From: an uncultured Roseovarius sp.
GTDB taxonomy: Bacteria; Pseudomonadota; Alphaproteobacteria; Rhodobacterales; Rhodobacteraceae
Assembly (NCBI RefSeq): GCF_913054395.1
Contig: NZ_CAJXIP010000027.1
Span: 1 to 33,409 of the forward strand
Direction: 5' to 3'
Length of the DNA stretch: 33,409 nucleotides
Position 1 is the first letter of the stretch. Each line of letters begins with the position of its first letter. A program made the translations under genes and the position numbers. The notes under the pieces were generated by a model that saw only the letters and a program-made list of their open reading frames with translations, was not told where the DNA came from and did no database searches. Positions 1-7,656 of the stretch are shown one piece after another.

Positions 1-16
1 GGCACAGGCGATCCGT

Positions 17-45
17 AAAAAAAGCCCGGGTCGCAAAACCCGGGC
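17..45 (-). terminator. Intrinsic terminator of the pyrimidine/ABC operon
   Basis: An 8-bp perfect GC-rich stem (24–31 paired with 38–45, GCCCGGGT/ACCCGGGC) with a 6-nt loop is followed on the minus strand by seven T residues (17–23). It lies 27 bp beyond the stop codon of the binding-protein gene and probably ends the minus-strand operon. Confidence 0.9.
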
Positions 46-72
46 CAATTTCTGCGCTCTTGTCTGTGCGAT

Positions 73-1065
73 CTAGTTCAGCGCGGCGTCGGTAATGGCA
101 TGGGTCCAGGCGCCGTCGCCGGGGTGTTTGCTGATCACCGGATCAGAGCCGCCCGACAAAAGCGATTGTACGGTGCGCTCGAAATCTGCCGGATCCAGCG
201 CGCCGTTGCTGCCTGATGTCAGCTTGGCAACCTCTGCCATCATGCGGATCTGGTGGCTTTCGGTCTGGGCACCGGTGGCGTCATTGTCGAGCACGATCAT
301 CGCTGCCTCTTCGGGGTTTTCCTCGGCCCATTTCCAGCCCTTCATCGAGGCGCGCACAAAGCGCGTCAGCTTGTCGACCTCGGCGGGATCGGCAAGCTTG
401 TCTTCCAGCACATAAAGCCCGTCTTCCAGGGTCGCGACGCCCTGATCCTCGTATTTGAAGGTGATAAGCTGATCCTCGCTGATCCCGGCATCAATCACCT
501 GCCAGTATTCATTATAGGTCATTGTCGAAATGCAATCGGCCTGTTTTTGCAACAGGGGATCAACGTTAAAGCCCTGCTTGAGAACGGTCACGCCATCCGC
601 GCCACCCTCGGTCGGCATGCCAAGCTGGCTCATCCATGACAGGAAGGGGAATTCATTGCCGAAGAACCAGACACCAAGGGTGCGCCCCTTGAAATCCTCC
701 GGCCCGGTCACGCCGGTTTCCTTGAGACAGGTCAGCATCATGCCCGATGATTTGTAGGGCTGTGCAATATTGACCAGCGGCAGCCCCTTTTCCCGCGCCG
801 AAAGGGCGGCCGGCATCCATTCCACCGTTACATCGGCGCCACCGCCCGCAATCACCTGTGTCGGGGCGATATCCGGGCCCCCCGGCTTGATCGTGACGTT
901 GAGGTCTTCGTCATCGTAAAACCCCTTGTCCTGCGCCACGTAATAGCCCGCGAACTGCGCCTGCGTGACCCATTTGAGTTGCAGCGTAAGGTCATCCGCC
1001 GCCTGCGCCATGCCCGCCGCCGAGGTTAGCGCCGCCAGGCCAAGGCTTGCCATAAATGTTTTCAT
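73..1065 (-). CDS. ABC transporter substrate-binding protein, NMT1/THI5-like
   Basis: This is a periplasmic solute-binding protein of 330 residues for an ABC importer. The start is the ATG at 1065, preceded by GGGAGA; a longer frame upstream has no such site and would bury the signal peptide. The N-terminus MKTFMASLGLAALTSAAGMA followed by QA-ADD is a classical Sec signal peptide. The mature protein opens with LTLQLKWVTQAQFAGYYVAQ, typical of the NMT1/THI5 family that binds thiamine pyrimidine precursors, riboflavin or related heterocycles. It is last in an operon with two permeases, an ATPase, dihydropyrimidinase and a carbamoyl amidohydrolase. A pyrimidine or related N-heterocycle is therefore the likely ligand, but this is inferred from context and specificity is not visible in the sequence. 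Confidence 0.9.
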   Translation of the reverse strand: MKTFMASLGLAALTSAAGMAQAADDLTLQLKWVTQAQFAGYYVAQDKGFYDDEDLNVTIKPGGPDIAPTQVIAGGGADVTVEWMPAALSAREKGLPLVNIAQPYKSSGMMLTCLKETGVTGPEDFKGRTLGVWFFGNEFPFLSWMSQLGMPTEGGADGVTVLKQGFNVDPLLQKQADCISTMTYNEYWQVIDAGISEDQLITFKYEDQGVATLEDGLYVLEDKLADPAEVDKLTRFVRASMKGWKWAEENPEEAAMIVLDNDATGAQTESHQIRMMAEVAKLTSGSNGALDPADFERTVQSLLSGGSDPVISKHPGDGAWTHAITDAALN

Positions 1066-1094
1066 CGGTCGTCTCCCTTTTTCAAGTTCAGGCC

Positions 1095-1940
1095 TTATGT
1101 CCGGCCTCTTTGTGAGGGGTGCCAAAAGGTCACCGCCTTTTCGATAAGCGCCATGGCGCCGTAAAATCCCGATCCCACAATCGCCGCCACGACGATTTCT
1201 GCCCAGACCAGATCAAGCGCCAACTGTCCCACCGACGTGGAAATCCGAAACCCCATGCCCTTGATGGGCGAGCCGAAAAACTCTGCCACGATGGCACCGA
1301 TCAGGGCCAGGGTGGTGGCAATCTTCAGGCCGTTGAACACAAAGGGCATCGCGGCGGGCAGGCGCAGCTTCAATAGTGTTTTCCAATAGCCCGCCGCATA
1401 GGTGCGCATCAGGTCGCGTTGCATGGCATCGGTATCCTGCAAGCCCTGCACGGTGTTTACCAGCATCGGGAAAAACACCATCACCACCACGACGGCCGCC
1501 TTGGATTGCCAGTCAAAGCCGAACCACATTACAAGGATCGGCGCCATGCCGATGATCGGCAAGGCGGCCACGAAATTGCCGACCGGCAAAAGGCCGCGCT
1601 GAAGGAAGGGAAAACGATCGATGGCGATGGCCGTCAGGAAGGCGGCACCGCAGCCGATGATATAGCCCGACAGGGCGCCTTTAAGGGCGGTCTGTACGAA
1701 ATCCGCCCAGAGGATATGGGTGGATTTGGCAAACGTCGCGGCAATCGCTGTAGGGGGCGGCAACAGGATAGGCGAGATATCAAGCCCGCGCACAAGGCTT
1801 TCCCAGATCACGATCAGCGTCAGACCAAAGATAAGCGGTACCAAAAGGCTTGTTTGCCGTGTTTTCGGGCGATGAGACAGGCGGGAATTGATCCACCAGC
1901 CAAGCGCCCAGACCGTAGTCCCCAATACAAGCCAGCCCAT
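1095..1940 (-). CDS. ABC transporter permease (second of pair)
   Basis: This inner-membrane permease of 281 residues belongs to the SsuC/TauC/ThiX-like BPD_transp_1 family. Several hydrophobic segments are visible, starting with WLVLGTTVWALGWWI. The EAA coupling loop (DLMRTYAAGYWKTLLKLRLP, followed by AAMPFVFNGLK) is near the C-terminal half. The start ATG at 1940 overlaps the stop of the upstream permease in a TGATG arrangement, which indicates translational coupling. An open frame extends further upstream but runs through the neighbour and lacks permease sequence. The binding protein starts 29 bp downstream. Together with the other permease it would form a heterodimeric pore. Confidence 0.92.
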   Translation of the reverse strand: MGWLVLGTTVWALGWWINSRLSHRPKTRQTSLLVPLIFGLTLIVIWESLVRGLDISPILLPPPTAIAATFAKSTHILWADFVQTALKGALSGYIIGCGAAFLTAIAIDRFPFLQRGLLPVGNFVAALPIIGMAPILVMWFGFDWQSKAAVVVVMVFFPMLVNTVQGLQDTDAMQRDLMRTYAAGYWKTLLKLRLPAAMPFVFNGLKIATTLALIGAIVAEFFGSPIKGMGFRISTSVGQLALDLVWAEIVVAAIVGSGFYGAMALIEKAVTFWHPSQRGRT

Positions 1941-2815
1941 CACACCATCCCCATGCGCTTGAGCGTGATACGCTGGACCAGCCCGATAAGACCCACCAGC
2001 GCCGCCGCGAGCGTGGCCGCCGTGATCAGGGCGCTCCAGATCTGGATCGTCTGGCCGTAATAACTCCCCGCCAGCAACCGCGCGCCAAGCCCGGCCACGG
2101 CGCCGGTCGGCAACTCGCCGACAATGGCGCCGACAAGGCTCGCGGCCATGCCGACCTTGAGCGAGGTAAAGAGATAGGGCATCGACGACGGCAGGCGCAG
2201 GCGCCAAAAGGTCTGTGACGGAGTCGCGTTCCATGTACGCATCTGGTCAAGCTGCATGGCGCTCGGGCTGCGCAGCCCCTTGACCATGCCGACAACCACC
2301 GGAAAGAATGACAGATACATCGAAATCATCGCCTTGGGCAGCAGCCCGGAAATGCCCACCGCATTCAGTACCACGATGATCATCGGCGCAATCGCCAGAA
2401 TGGGAATGGTCTGGCTGGCGATGACCCAGGGCATCACGCTCATATCCATGGTGCGATTATAGACAATACCGATCGCAAGCGCGACGCCAAGGGCGGTGCC
2501 GAGCAAGAATCCGAGGGCGGTGGCGCTAAAGGTGATCCAGCTGTGATAAAACAAGGAGCGTTTTGAAAACCCGCGCCCCGCCAGCACCATCGCGCCCGTC
2601 GTCTTCCATATCTCGGCCGCCACCTGATGCGGGGCGGGCAGCTTGGGTTTTTCCTGCGACCAGGTCTCGGCCACCATCGCGCCAAACCCAAGCTCCTGGC
2701 CTGCGCGCGCCGCCTGATCCCGTGCCCAGGGCGCATTCAGGGCCACCGCCGCCCCGTACCAAAGCGCAAAGAGCGTGGCGACCACGGTGAGAATAGGCAA
2801 GACATTACGCATCAT
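1940..2815 (-). CDS. ABC transporter permease (first of pair)
   Basis: This inner-membrane permease of 291 residues is in the same BPD_transp_1 family as the next gene. The N-terminal segment NVLPILTVVATLFALWYGAA is a membrane anchor. The EAA loop reads QMRTWNATPSQTFWRLRLPS and is followed by SMPYLFTSLKVG. Two ATGs in a row occur at 2815 and 2812. An AGGGG motif lies 4 nt before the first and 7 nt before the second, so initiation at 2812 is equally possible. A 198-bp gap with a long inverted repeat separates it from the ATPase gene upstream. Despite the gap the orientation and function suggest one transport unit. Confidence 0.92.
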   Translation of the reverse strand: MMRNVLPILTVVATLFALWYGAAVALNAPWARDQAARAGQELGFGAMVAETWSQEKPKLPAPHQVAAEIWKTTGAMVLAGRGFSKRSLFYHSWITFSATALGFLLGTALGVALAIGIVYNRTMDMSVMPWVIASQTIPILAIAPMIIVVLNAVGISGLLPKAMISMYLSFFPVVVGMVKGLRSPSAMQLDQMRTWNATPSQTFWRLRLPSSMPYLFTSLKVGMAASLVGAIVGELPTGAVAGLGARLLAGSYYGQTIQIWSALITAATLAAALVGLIGLVQRITLKRMGMV

Positions 2816-2825
2816 GCCGCCCCTG

Positions 2826-2903
2826 CTTTCATCTTTCCATAAATACTCAAAACACTCAGCGTGCCGCATGCGCAGAATTTGAGTATTTTTAGAAAGATGA
2901 AAG
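2826..2903 (-). repeat. Long inverted repeat between ATPase and permease genes
   Basis: Two 26-bp arms (2826–2851 and 2878–2903) are reverse complements with two mismatches and flank a 26-nt spacer that contains GCATGC. The left arm begins CTTTCATCTTTCC and contains AAATACTC. Transcribed from the minus strand it would form a long AU-rich hairpin without a terminal T-tract. It sits within the transporter operon, just before the permease start. The arms resemble the element at 5391–5417 (15 of 22 positions match), so this may be a dispersed extragenic repeat. It could stabilise or attenuate the mRNA; the role is not known. Confidence 0.8.
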
Positions 2904-3013
2904 TATTTGGTGTTTTTCTTCTCATGCGGAACAGGCTGGAGAGCCGATGGCCGTGAAAGGTGAAAGTCCCTCTCCCCGTCATACGGGAGGGGGCAATTTC
3001 CATGCATCCCGGA

Positions 3014-3799
3014 TTAAACAGCATCGCCGTGCCCCGCTCTCAATCCTTCGCGCACGCGATGCGCGACCTCCAGGAATTCGGCTGTGTCCCGGATATCAAG
3101 CGGGCGATCACGCGGGAGCGGGCTCTCGATGACATCGGTGATCCGTCCGGGACGGGGTGACATCACCACGATCTTGGTGGAAAGGTACACCGCCTCGGGG
3201 ATCGAGTGGGTGACAAAACAGATGGTCTTGTCGGTCCGGTTCCACAGGTGCAAAAGCTGTTCGTTCAGATGGTCGCGCACAATTTCATCCAGCGCGCCAA
3301 AGGGTTCGTCCATCAGCAGGATATCCGCATCAAAGGCCAGGGCGCGGGCGATGCTGGCGCGCTGCTGCATGCCACCGGACAGTTGCCAGGGGAACTTTTT
3401 CTCAAAACCCGCCAGGTCAACCAGCTCAAGAACGCGCTTCACCCGCGCGTCCTGGTCGGATTTGTCATAACCCATGATTTCGAGTGGCAGGCGGACATTG
3501 CCACCGATGGTCCGCCAGGGATACAGCCCCGCCGCCTGGAACACATAGCCATAGGCACGCGATCTGCGGGCTTCTTCGGGGCTGACGCCATTGACGGTGA
3601 TTGCCCCCGCCGTCTGTTGTTCCAGATCTGCCATAACCCGCAGGAATGTCGTCTTGCCACAGCCAGACGGCCCGATAAAGCTGACGAAGTCGCCCTTTTC
3701 GACGTTAAGGCTGACATCTTTCAGCGCGTGCACTGGCCCGTCATTGGTCTGAAACGTCAGCGACAGGTCCGTTGCGCTGATCACTGTGTTTTTCGTCAA
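3014..3799 (-). CDS. ABC transporter ATP-binding protein
   Basis: This cytoplasmic ATPase of 261 residues belongs to the SsuB/TauB/ThiZ group. Walker A GPSGCGKTT is at residues 43–51, the signature LSGGMQQR at 140–147 and Walker B LLMDEP at 161–166, followed by the D-loop GALD; all catalytic motifs are intact. The start is taken as TTG at 3799, with AGGGG placed 7 nt upstream. No in-frame ATG occurs before conserved sequence, and a GTG four codons later is too far from the ribosome-binding site. It energises the two downstream permeases. The gap to hydA upstream is 96 bp and to the permease downstream 198 bp. Confidence 0.93.
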   Translation of the reverse strand: MTKNTVISATDLSLTFQTNDGPVHALKDVSLNVEKGDFVSFIGPSGCGKTTFLRVMADLEQQTAGAITVNGVSPEEARRSRAYGYVFQAAGLYPWRTIGGNVRLPLEIMGYDKSDQDARVKRVLELVDLAGFEKKFPWQLSGGMQQRASIARALAFDADILLMDEPFGALDEIVRDHLNEQLLHLWNRTDKTICFVTHSIPEAVYLSTKIVVMSPRPGRITDVIESPLPRDRPLDIRDTAEFLEVAHRVREGLRAGHGDAV

Positions 3800-3895
3800 A
3801 CTTCATCCCCTGCTTGCCCGGCTCTACTGCGCCGTGCTGGCCTGTCTTTGTCAAGGCGTTACCCCTTGGCTTTGTCACCTGGGTGGCGCCGTTTT

Positions 3896-5356
3896 TCAGA
3901 TTCCTGCCGGAATATTAAGCGGATCGCGTTCAATCATCTTGGGCGCGGTCAGAGCCTTCCATTTGCTCAGCGCCTCGTGGGCCGATGGAAAGGCCGGGCG
4001 TGGCACGAACCGGCCACGGCCTGGTTGCGGTTGTGAATTCTGCCCCCAGGCCCAGATCACCTCGCCGCGACTTAGGGTATAGCGGCTCTGCGCGCTGACC
4101 TCAAAGCCCTCAAATACGTTGTAATCCAGAATCGAGTGGTGGTTCGCCGGTGAAATCGTTTTGCTGATTTTCGGGTCCCAGACTACGATGTCGGCATCGG
4201 CCCCTTCAACGATTGCGCCTTTTTTCGGGTATATATTCAGGATCTTGGCGACATTCGTGCTGGTCGCTGCGACGAATTCATTCGGCGTCAGGCGGCCGGT
4301 CTCTACCCCTTGGGTCCAGAGCATGGCAAGCCGTTCTTCGACACCGTTCGACCCGTTGGGGATGATCCGGAAATCGTCTCGTCCGGCGCGTTTCTGCGCG
4401 GTGGAAAAGGCGGCATGATCGGTGGCCACAACTTGTAGCGATCCCGATTGCAACCCGGCCCAAAGGCTATCCTGATGCGCCTTGTTGCGGAACGGCGGCG
4501 ACATGACGCGGCGCGCCGCATGGTCCCAATCCTTGTTGAAATACTCGGACTCGTCCAGCGTCAGGAACTGAATCAACGGCTCGCCATAAACCCGCATGCC
4601 TTTCTGCCGTGCGCGCCGGATGGCCTCATGCGCCTGTTCGCAGGAAACATGCACGATGTACAAAGGCACGCCCGCCGCATCGGCGATACAGATCGCGCGG
4701 TTTGCCGCCTCACCCTCGAATTCGGGCGGACGACTATAGGCGTGCCCCTCGGGTCCGGTGATGCCCTGGTCAAAGTATTTCTGTTGCATCTCGGCGACAA
4801 GATCACCGTTTTCGGCGTGCACCATCGGCAAGGCGCCAAGCTCCGCGCAGCGTTTGAAGCTGGCGAACATCTCGTCATCCTCGATCATCAACGCGCCCTT
4901 GTAGGCCATGAAATGCTTGAAGGAATTGACGCCCATTTTCACCGCATCTTCCATCTCGGAAAACACATTTTCGTTCCAGCCGGTGATCGCCATGTGATAG
5001 CCGATATCGCTGCAAATCTGCGGTGCGCTTTTGCGGTGCCATTCGTTGATCGCATTCTTGATGCTGCCATCGGCCCCCGGAAGACAAAAATCCACCAGCA
5101 TCGTCGTTCCGCCACAGGCCGCTGCCCATGTGCCTGTTTCAAAGGTTTCTGCGGCGGTGGTGCCCATAAAGGGCATCTCGAGGTGGGTATGCGGATCAAT
5201 CCCGCCGGGGATCACATAGGCGCCGGTCGCATCAATATATTCGTCACCGGTCAGGTCCTCGCCGATCTGCTTTATCGTCTCGCCCTCGATCAGGACATCG
5301 GCCTTCCATGTGCGATCCGCCGTGCAGACGGTGCCGTTCTTGATGACTTTGGTCAT
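3896..5356 (-). CDS. hydA: Dihydropyrimidinase (D-hydantoinase)
   Basis: This cytoplasmic amidohydrolase opens 5,6-dihydrouracil or dihydrothymine to N-carbamoyl-beta-alanine or its methyl analogue, the second step of reductive pyrimidine degradation. The length of 486 residues is normal for the family. The HxH metal pair is at H56/H58 (DPHTHLEMPF). The lysine expected to be carbamylated is K153 in KHFMAYKG. Further ligands are the histidine in VHAENG (about 180), the one in HVSCEQAH, and the aspartate in VATDHAAF. Start ATG 5356 has GGAGAT 6 nt upstream. The upstream neighbour is the next enzyme of the pathway. A hydantoinase role is possible from sequence alone, but preTA nearby favours pyrimidines. 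Confidence 0.96.
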   Translation of the reverse strand: MTKVIKNGTVCTADRTWKADVLIEGETIKQIGEDLTGDEYIDATGAYVIPGGIDPHTHLEMPFMGTTAAETFETGTWAAACGGTTMLVDFCLPGADGSIKNAINEWHRKSAPQICSDIGYHMAITGWNENVFSEMEDAVKMGVNSFKHFMAYKGALMIEDDEMFASFKRCAELGALPMVHAENGDLVAEMQQKYFDQGITGPEGHAYSRPPEFEGEAANRAICIADAAGVPLYIVHVSCEQAHEAIRRARQKGMRVYGEPLIQFLTLDESEYFNKDWDHAARRVMSPPFRNKAHQDSLWAGLQSGSLQVVATDHAAFSTAQKRAGRDDFRIIPNGSNGVEERLAMLWTQGVETGRLTPNEFVAATSTNVAKILNIYPKKGAIVEGADADIVVWDPKISKTISPANHHSILDYNVFEGFEVSAQSRYTLSRGEVIWAWGQNSQPQPGRGRFVPRPAFPSAHEALSKWKALTAPKMIERDPLNIPAGI

Positions 5357-5390
5357 GCCATATCTCCGTTTGTCATAGATTGCGTTTGCG

Positions 5391-5450
5391 CTTCTTCTTG
5401 CCGGAAATATCCCGGGGGAGTCGCGCCCGCGCGACGGGGGCTGCGCCCCC
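5391..5450. repeat. REP-like extragenic element with two GC hairpins
   Basis: This element fills the gap between the amidohydrolase and hydA genes. It begins with CTTCTTCTTGCCGGAAATAT, similar to the arms of the inverted repeat at 2826–2903. It continues into two perfect hairpins: GTCGCG/CGCGAC at 5420–5435 with a CCCG loop, and GGGGGC/GCCCCC at 5436–5450 with a TGC loop. There is no T-tract, so it is not an ordinary terminator. Similar GGGGGCTGCGCCCCC tails are, from general experience, common between genes in Rhodobacterales. A role in differential mRNA stability within the operon is possible. Confidence 0.7.
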
Positions 5451-5452
5451 GA

Positions 5453-6703
5453 TCATTCCACTATTTCCGCTGTCTCCAACACTGCATGCATTAGAACATC
5501 GGTTCCCGCTGCGGCCCATTCGCGGGAAATTTCCTCGGCCTCGTTGTGCGATAACCCATCCACACAGGGGCACATCACCATTGCCGTCGGCGCCACCCGG
5601 TTGATCCAGCAGGCACCATGCCCCGCGCCCGAAATCAGGTCGCGGTGCGAATAGCCAAGCCGTTCGGCGGCGCTGCGCACGGCCCCGACACAGCCTTCGT
5701 CAAAGGTCACCGGGTCAAACCCACCGGTTTTTTCAAAGGCAATGCTAAGCCCCATCTGCCCGCAAATATCTGATGCGCCCATGCGCAGCTTGTTCTCCAT
5801 ATCCTCGATTACCGCCTTGTCGGGCGAGCGGAAGTCGACGGTAAACACCGCCTTGCCGGGGATCACGTTGCGCGAGTTGGGGTAGATGTCGATATGCCCC
5901 GCCGCGCCAACCGCATCGGGGGCGTGGCTCAGGGCGATCTGTTCCACCAGTTCCAGCACCCGCGCCATGCCCAGGCCTGCGTTCTTGCGCATCGGCATCG
6001 GGGTCGATCCGGTATGGCTGGCATTGCCCTCGATCGTGACCTGGGTCCAGCTTAGCCCCTGGCCATGGGTGACCACGCCGATGTCCTTGCCCTCGGCCTC
6101 GAGGATCGGGCCCTGTTCGATATGCAGCTCAAAAAACGCGTGCATCTTGCGTGCGCCCACGGGCTCATCCCCGCGCCAGCCGATCCGGTCAAGTTCGTCG
6201 CCAAAGCGGGTGCCATCGGCATCGGTACGGTCTTCGGCCCAGCCCTGATCGTGGACCCCGGCAAAAACCCCCGAGGCAAGCATGGCCGGGGCAAAGCGCG
6301 TTCCTTCTTCATTGGTCCAATTGGTCACGACGATCGGGTGTTTGGTGTTGATGCCAAGGTCATTCATCGTGCGGATGATCTCAAGCCCGCCCAGCACGCC
6401 AAGGACGCCGTCATATTTGCCACCCGTGGGTTGGGTGTCGAGGTGGGAACCGACATAGACAGGGAGGGCATCCTTGTCGGTCCCCTCTTTGCGGGCAAAC
6501 ATGTTGCCCATCGTATCCAGCCCCATTTCAAGGCCTGCGTTCTCGCACCAGGACTGGAAAAGTTTACGCCCTTCGCCATCTTCATCGGTCAGGGTCTGGC
6601 GATTGTTGCCACCTGCCACACCGGGGCCGATCTTGGCCATTTCCATAAGGCTGTCCCAAAGGCGGTCTGCGTTGATCTTGAGGTTCTCGCCGGGTGCGGC
6701 CAT
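5453..6703 (-). CDS. M20-family carbamoyl amidohydrolase (beta-ureidopropionase type)
   Basis: This cytoplasmic metal-dependent hydrolase of 416 residues belongs to the hydantoinase/carbamoylase (HyuC/AmaB/AllC) branch of peptidase family M20. In this setting it most likely hydrolyses N-carbamoyl-beta-alanine to beta-alanine, CO2 and ammonia, the third step of reductive pyrimidine degradation. Visible metal and catalytic residues are H87 (GSHLDTQPTGG), D98 (KYDGVLG), E132/E133 (TNWTNEEGTRF), H194 (ELHIEQGP) and a C-terminal histidine in DGLSHNEAEE. Start ATG 6703 has AGGAG 8 nt upstream; the longer open frame reaches into the promoter region and across the RutR-like boxes. It is first in the minus-strand operon. 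Allantoate or L-carbamoyl amino acid activity cannot be excluded from sequence alone. Confidence 0.92.
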   Translation of the reverse strand: MAAPGENLKINADRLWDSLMEMAKIGPGVAGGNNRQTLTDEDGEGRKLFQSWCENAGLEMGLDTMGNMFARKEGTDKDALPVYVGSHLDTQPTGGKYDGVLGVLGGLEIIRTMNDLGINTKHPIVVTNWTNEEGTRFAPAMLASGVFAGVHDQGWAEDRTDADGTRFGDELDRIGWRGDEPVGARKMHAFFELHIEQGPILEAEGKDIGVVTHGQGLSWTQVTIEGNASHTGSTPMPMRKNAGLGMARVLELVEQIALSHAPDAVGAAGHIDIYPNSRNVIPGKAVFTVDFRSPDKAVIEDMENKLRMGASDICGQMGLSIAFEKTGGFDPVTFDEGCVGAVRSAAERLGYSHRDLISGAGHGACWINRVAPTAMVMCPCVDGLSHNEAEEISREWAAAGTDVLMHAVLETAEIVE

Positions 6704-6764
6704 CTGAAATCTCCTGGGTGGAAGGGCGTGCGGGCTGCTCAGCGGCCCCTTGCCGTCGAATTTT

Positions 6765-6780
6765 CCTGACCGTATGGTCA
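6765..6780. promoter_or_regulatory. RutR-like operator box 1
   Basis: The sequence CTGACCGTATGGTCAA contains a perfect TGACC/GGTCA dyad with a 4-bp centre. It matches the known RutR consensus TTGACCAnnTGGTCAA at most positions. It lies 62 bp upstream of the amidohydrolase start, in the divergent intergenic region shared with the TetR-family gene. Confidence 0.75.
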
Positions 6781-6797
6781 AGAAAAGAGCACCATAG

Positions 6798-6813
6798 GTT
6801 GACCAACCGGTCA
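6798..6813. promoter_or_regulatory. RutR-like operator box 2
   Basis: The sequence TTGACCAACCGGTCAA has a perfect 6-bp TTGACC/GGTCAA dyad. Its centre is 33 bp from that of box 1, about three helical turns, so two dimers could bind on the same DNA face. The adjacent TetR/RutR-like regulator is the obvious candidate ligand-responsive protein. Confidence 0.78.
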
Positions 6814-6927
6814 AGATTTTTCTCGGGGTGATCTGCAATGATCGCCATGCCTCGCCGGTTGCGTGACATGGTCTTTCCCCACTGCCGAAAATAGCCCATG
6901 CTGAGCGGGTCCATGCCGGAGTAGACG

Positions 6928-7545
6928 ATGAACGACCCAAGCCCGATCCGAAAGCCAAGCCGGATTCAACAGCGCAATCGAAAACTTATTCTCGATGCTG
7001 CGTTAGAGGTGTTCTCAAACCATGGCTATCGCGGGGCGACGCTCGATCTGATCGCGGCCCGCGCCGGGCTGAGCAAGCCGAATATTCTCTATTATTTCGA
7101 AGGCAAGGAAGACATTCATGTCACCCTCCTGAACCAGTTGATGGATAGCTGGCTTGCACCGCTGCGCGAGATTGACCCAATGGGCGACCCGATGGAAGAG
7201 GTCCTGGCCTATGTCCATCGCAAGCTGGAGATGTCGCGGGATTTGCCGCGCGAAAGCCGGCTATTTGCCAATGAAGTGTTGCAGGGCGCGCCGCGCATGG
7301 CGCCGCATCTTGAAACCGTCCTGAAGCCGCTTGTCGATGACACGGCGGACCTGATCGAGGGCTGGATCGCGGCGGGAAAGTTGGCCGCCGTCGACCCGCG
7401 CCACCTGTTGTTTTCGATCTGGGCCACGACCCAGCATTATGCCGATTTCGACGCGCAGGTGCGGGTCCTGATGGATGAGGCCGACGTACAGGAGGGCGCG
7501 CGCGCGCATCTCGACATGATGTTTCGCAGGCTTCTCGTGCCCTGA
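6928..7545 (+). CDS. rutR: TetR-family regulator, RutR-like
   Basis: This DNA-binding regulator has 205 residues. The N-terminal TetR helix-turn-helix (RNRKLILDAALEVFSNHGYR, then TLDLIAARAGLSKPNILYYF) spans about residues 16–63. The C-terminal part resembles the YcdC/RutR effector domain (RLFANEVLQGAPRMAPHL). E. coli RutR senses uracil and thymine and binds TTGACCA-type palindromes; two such palindromes lie 115–163 bp upstream of this gene, between it and the divergent operon. The start ATG 6928 has GGAG 6 nt upstream. It most likely represses the pyrimidine catabolic operon and perhaps itself. The symbol is assigned by family and operator match, not by a database search. Confidence 0.85.
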   Translation: MNDPSPIRKPSRIQQRNRKLILDAALEVFSNHGYRGATLDLIAARAGLSKPNILYYFEGKEDIHVTLLNQLMDSWLAPLREIDPMGDPMEEVLAYVHRKLEMSRDLPRESRLFANEVLQGAPRMAPHLETVLKPLVDDTADLIEGWIAAGKLAAVDPRHLLFSIWATTQHYADFDAQVRVLMDEADVQEGARAHLDMMFRRLLVP

Positions 7546-7656
7546 CCCGCCATTAACGTTGCGGCGGCCAGGACGGCAGTCATGACCGTGATGATCCGCT
7601 TTGCCCCGACTGGTCCCTGGATTGCCCAGGTGATTTTCGCCGAAGAATCCCGGGTC

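Noticed and set aside
1941-2234. N-terminal extension of the second permease
   Set aside because: The extended frame overlaps the first permease and encodes arginine-rich sequence without membrane character; the coupled TGATG start at 1940 is better.
7546-7656. Possible terminator between the convergent rutR-like gene and preA
   Set aside because: A CCTGG/CCAGG stem is present near 7615–7629 but is short and lacks a T-tract on either strand.
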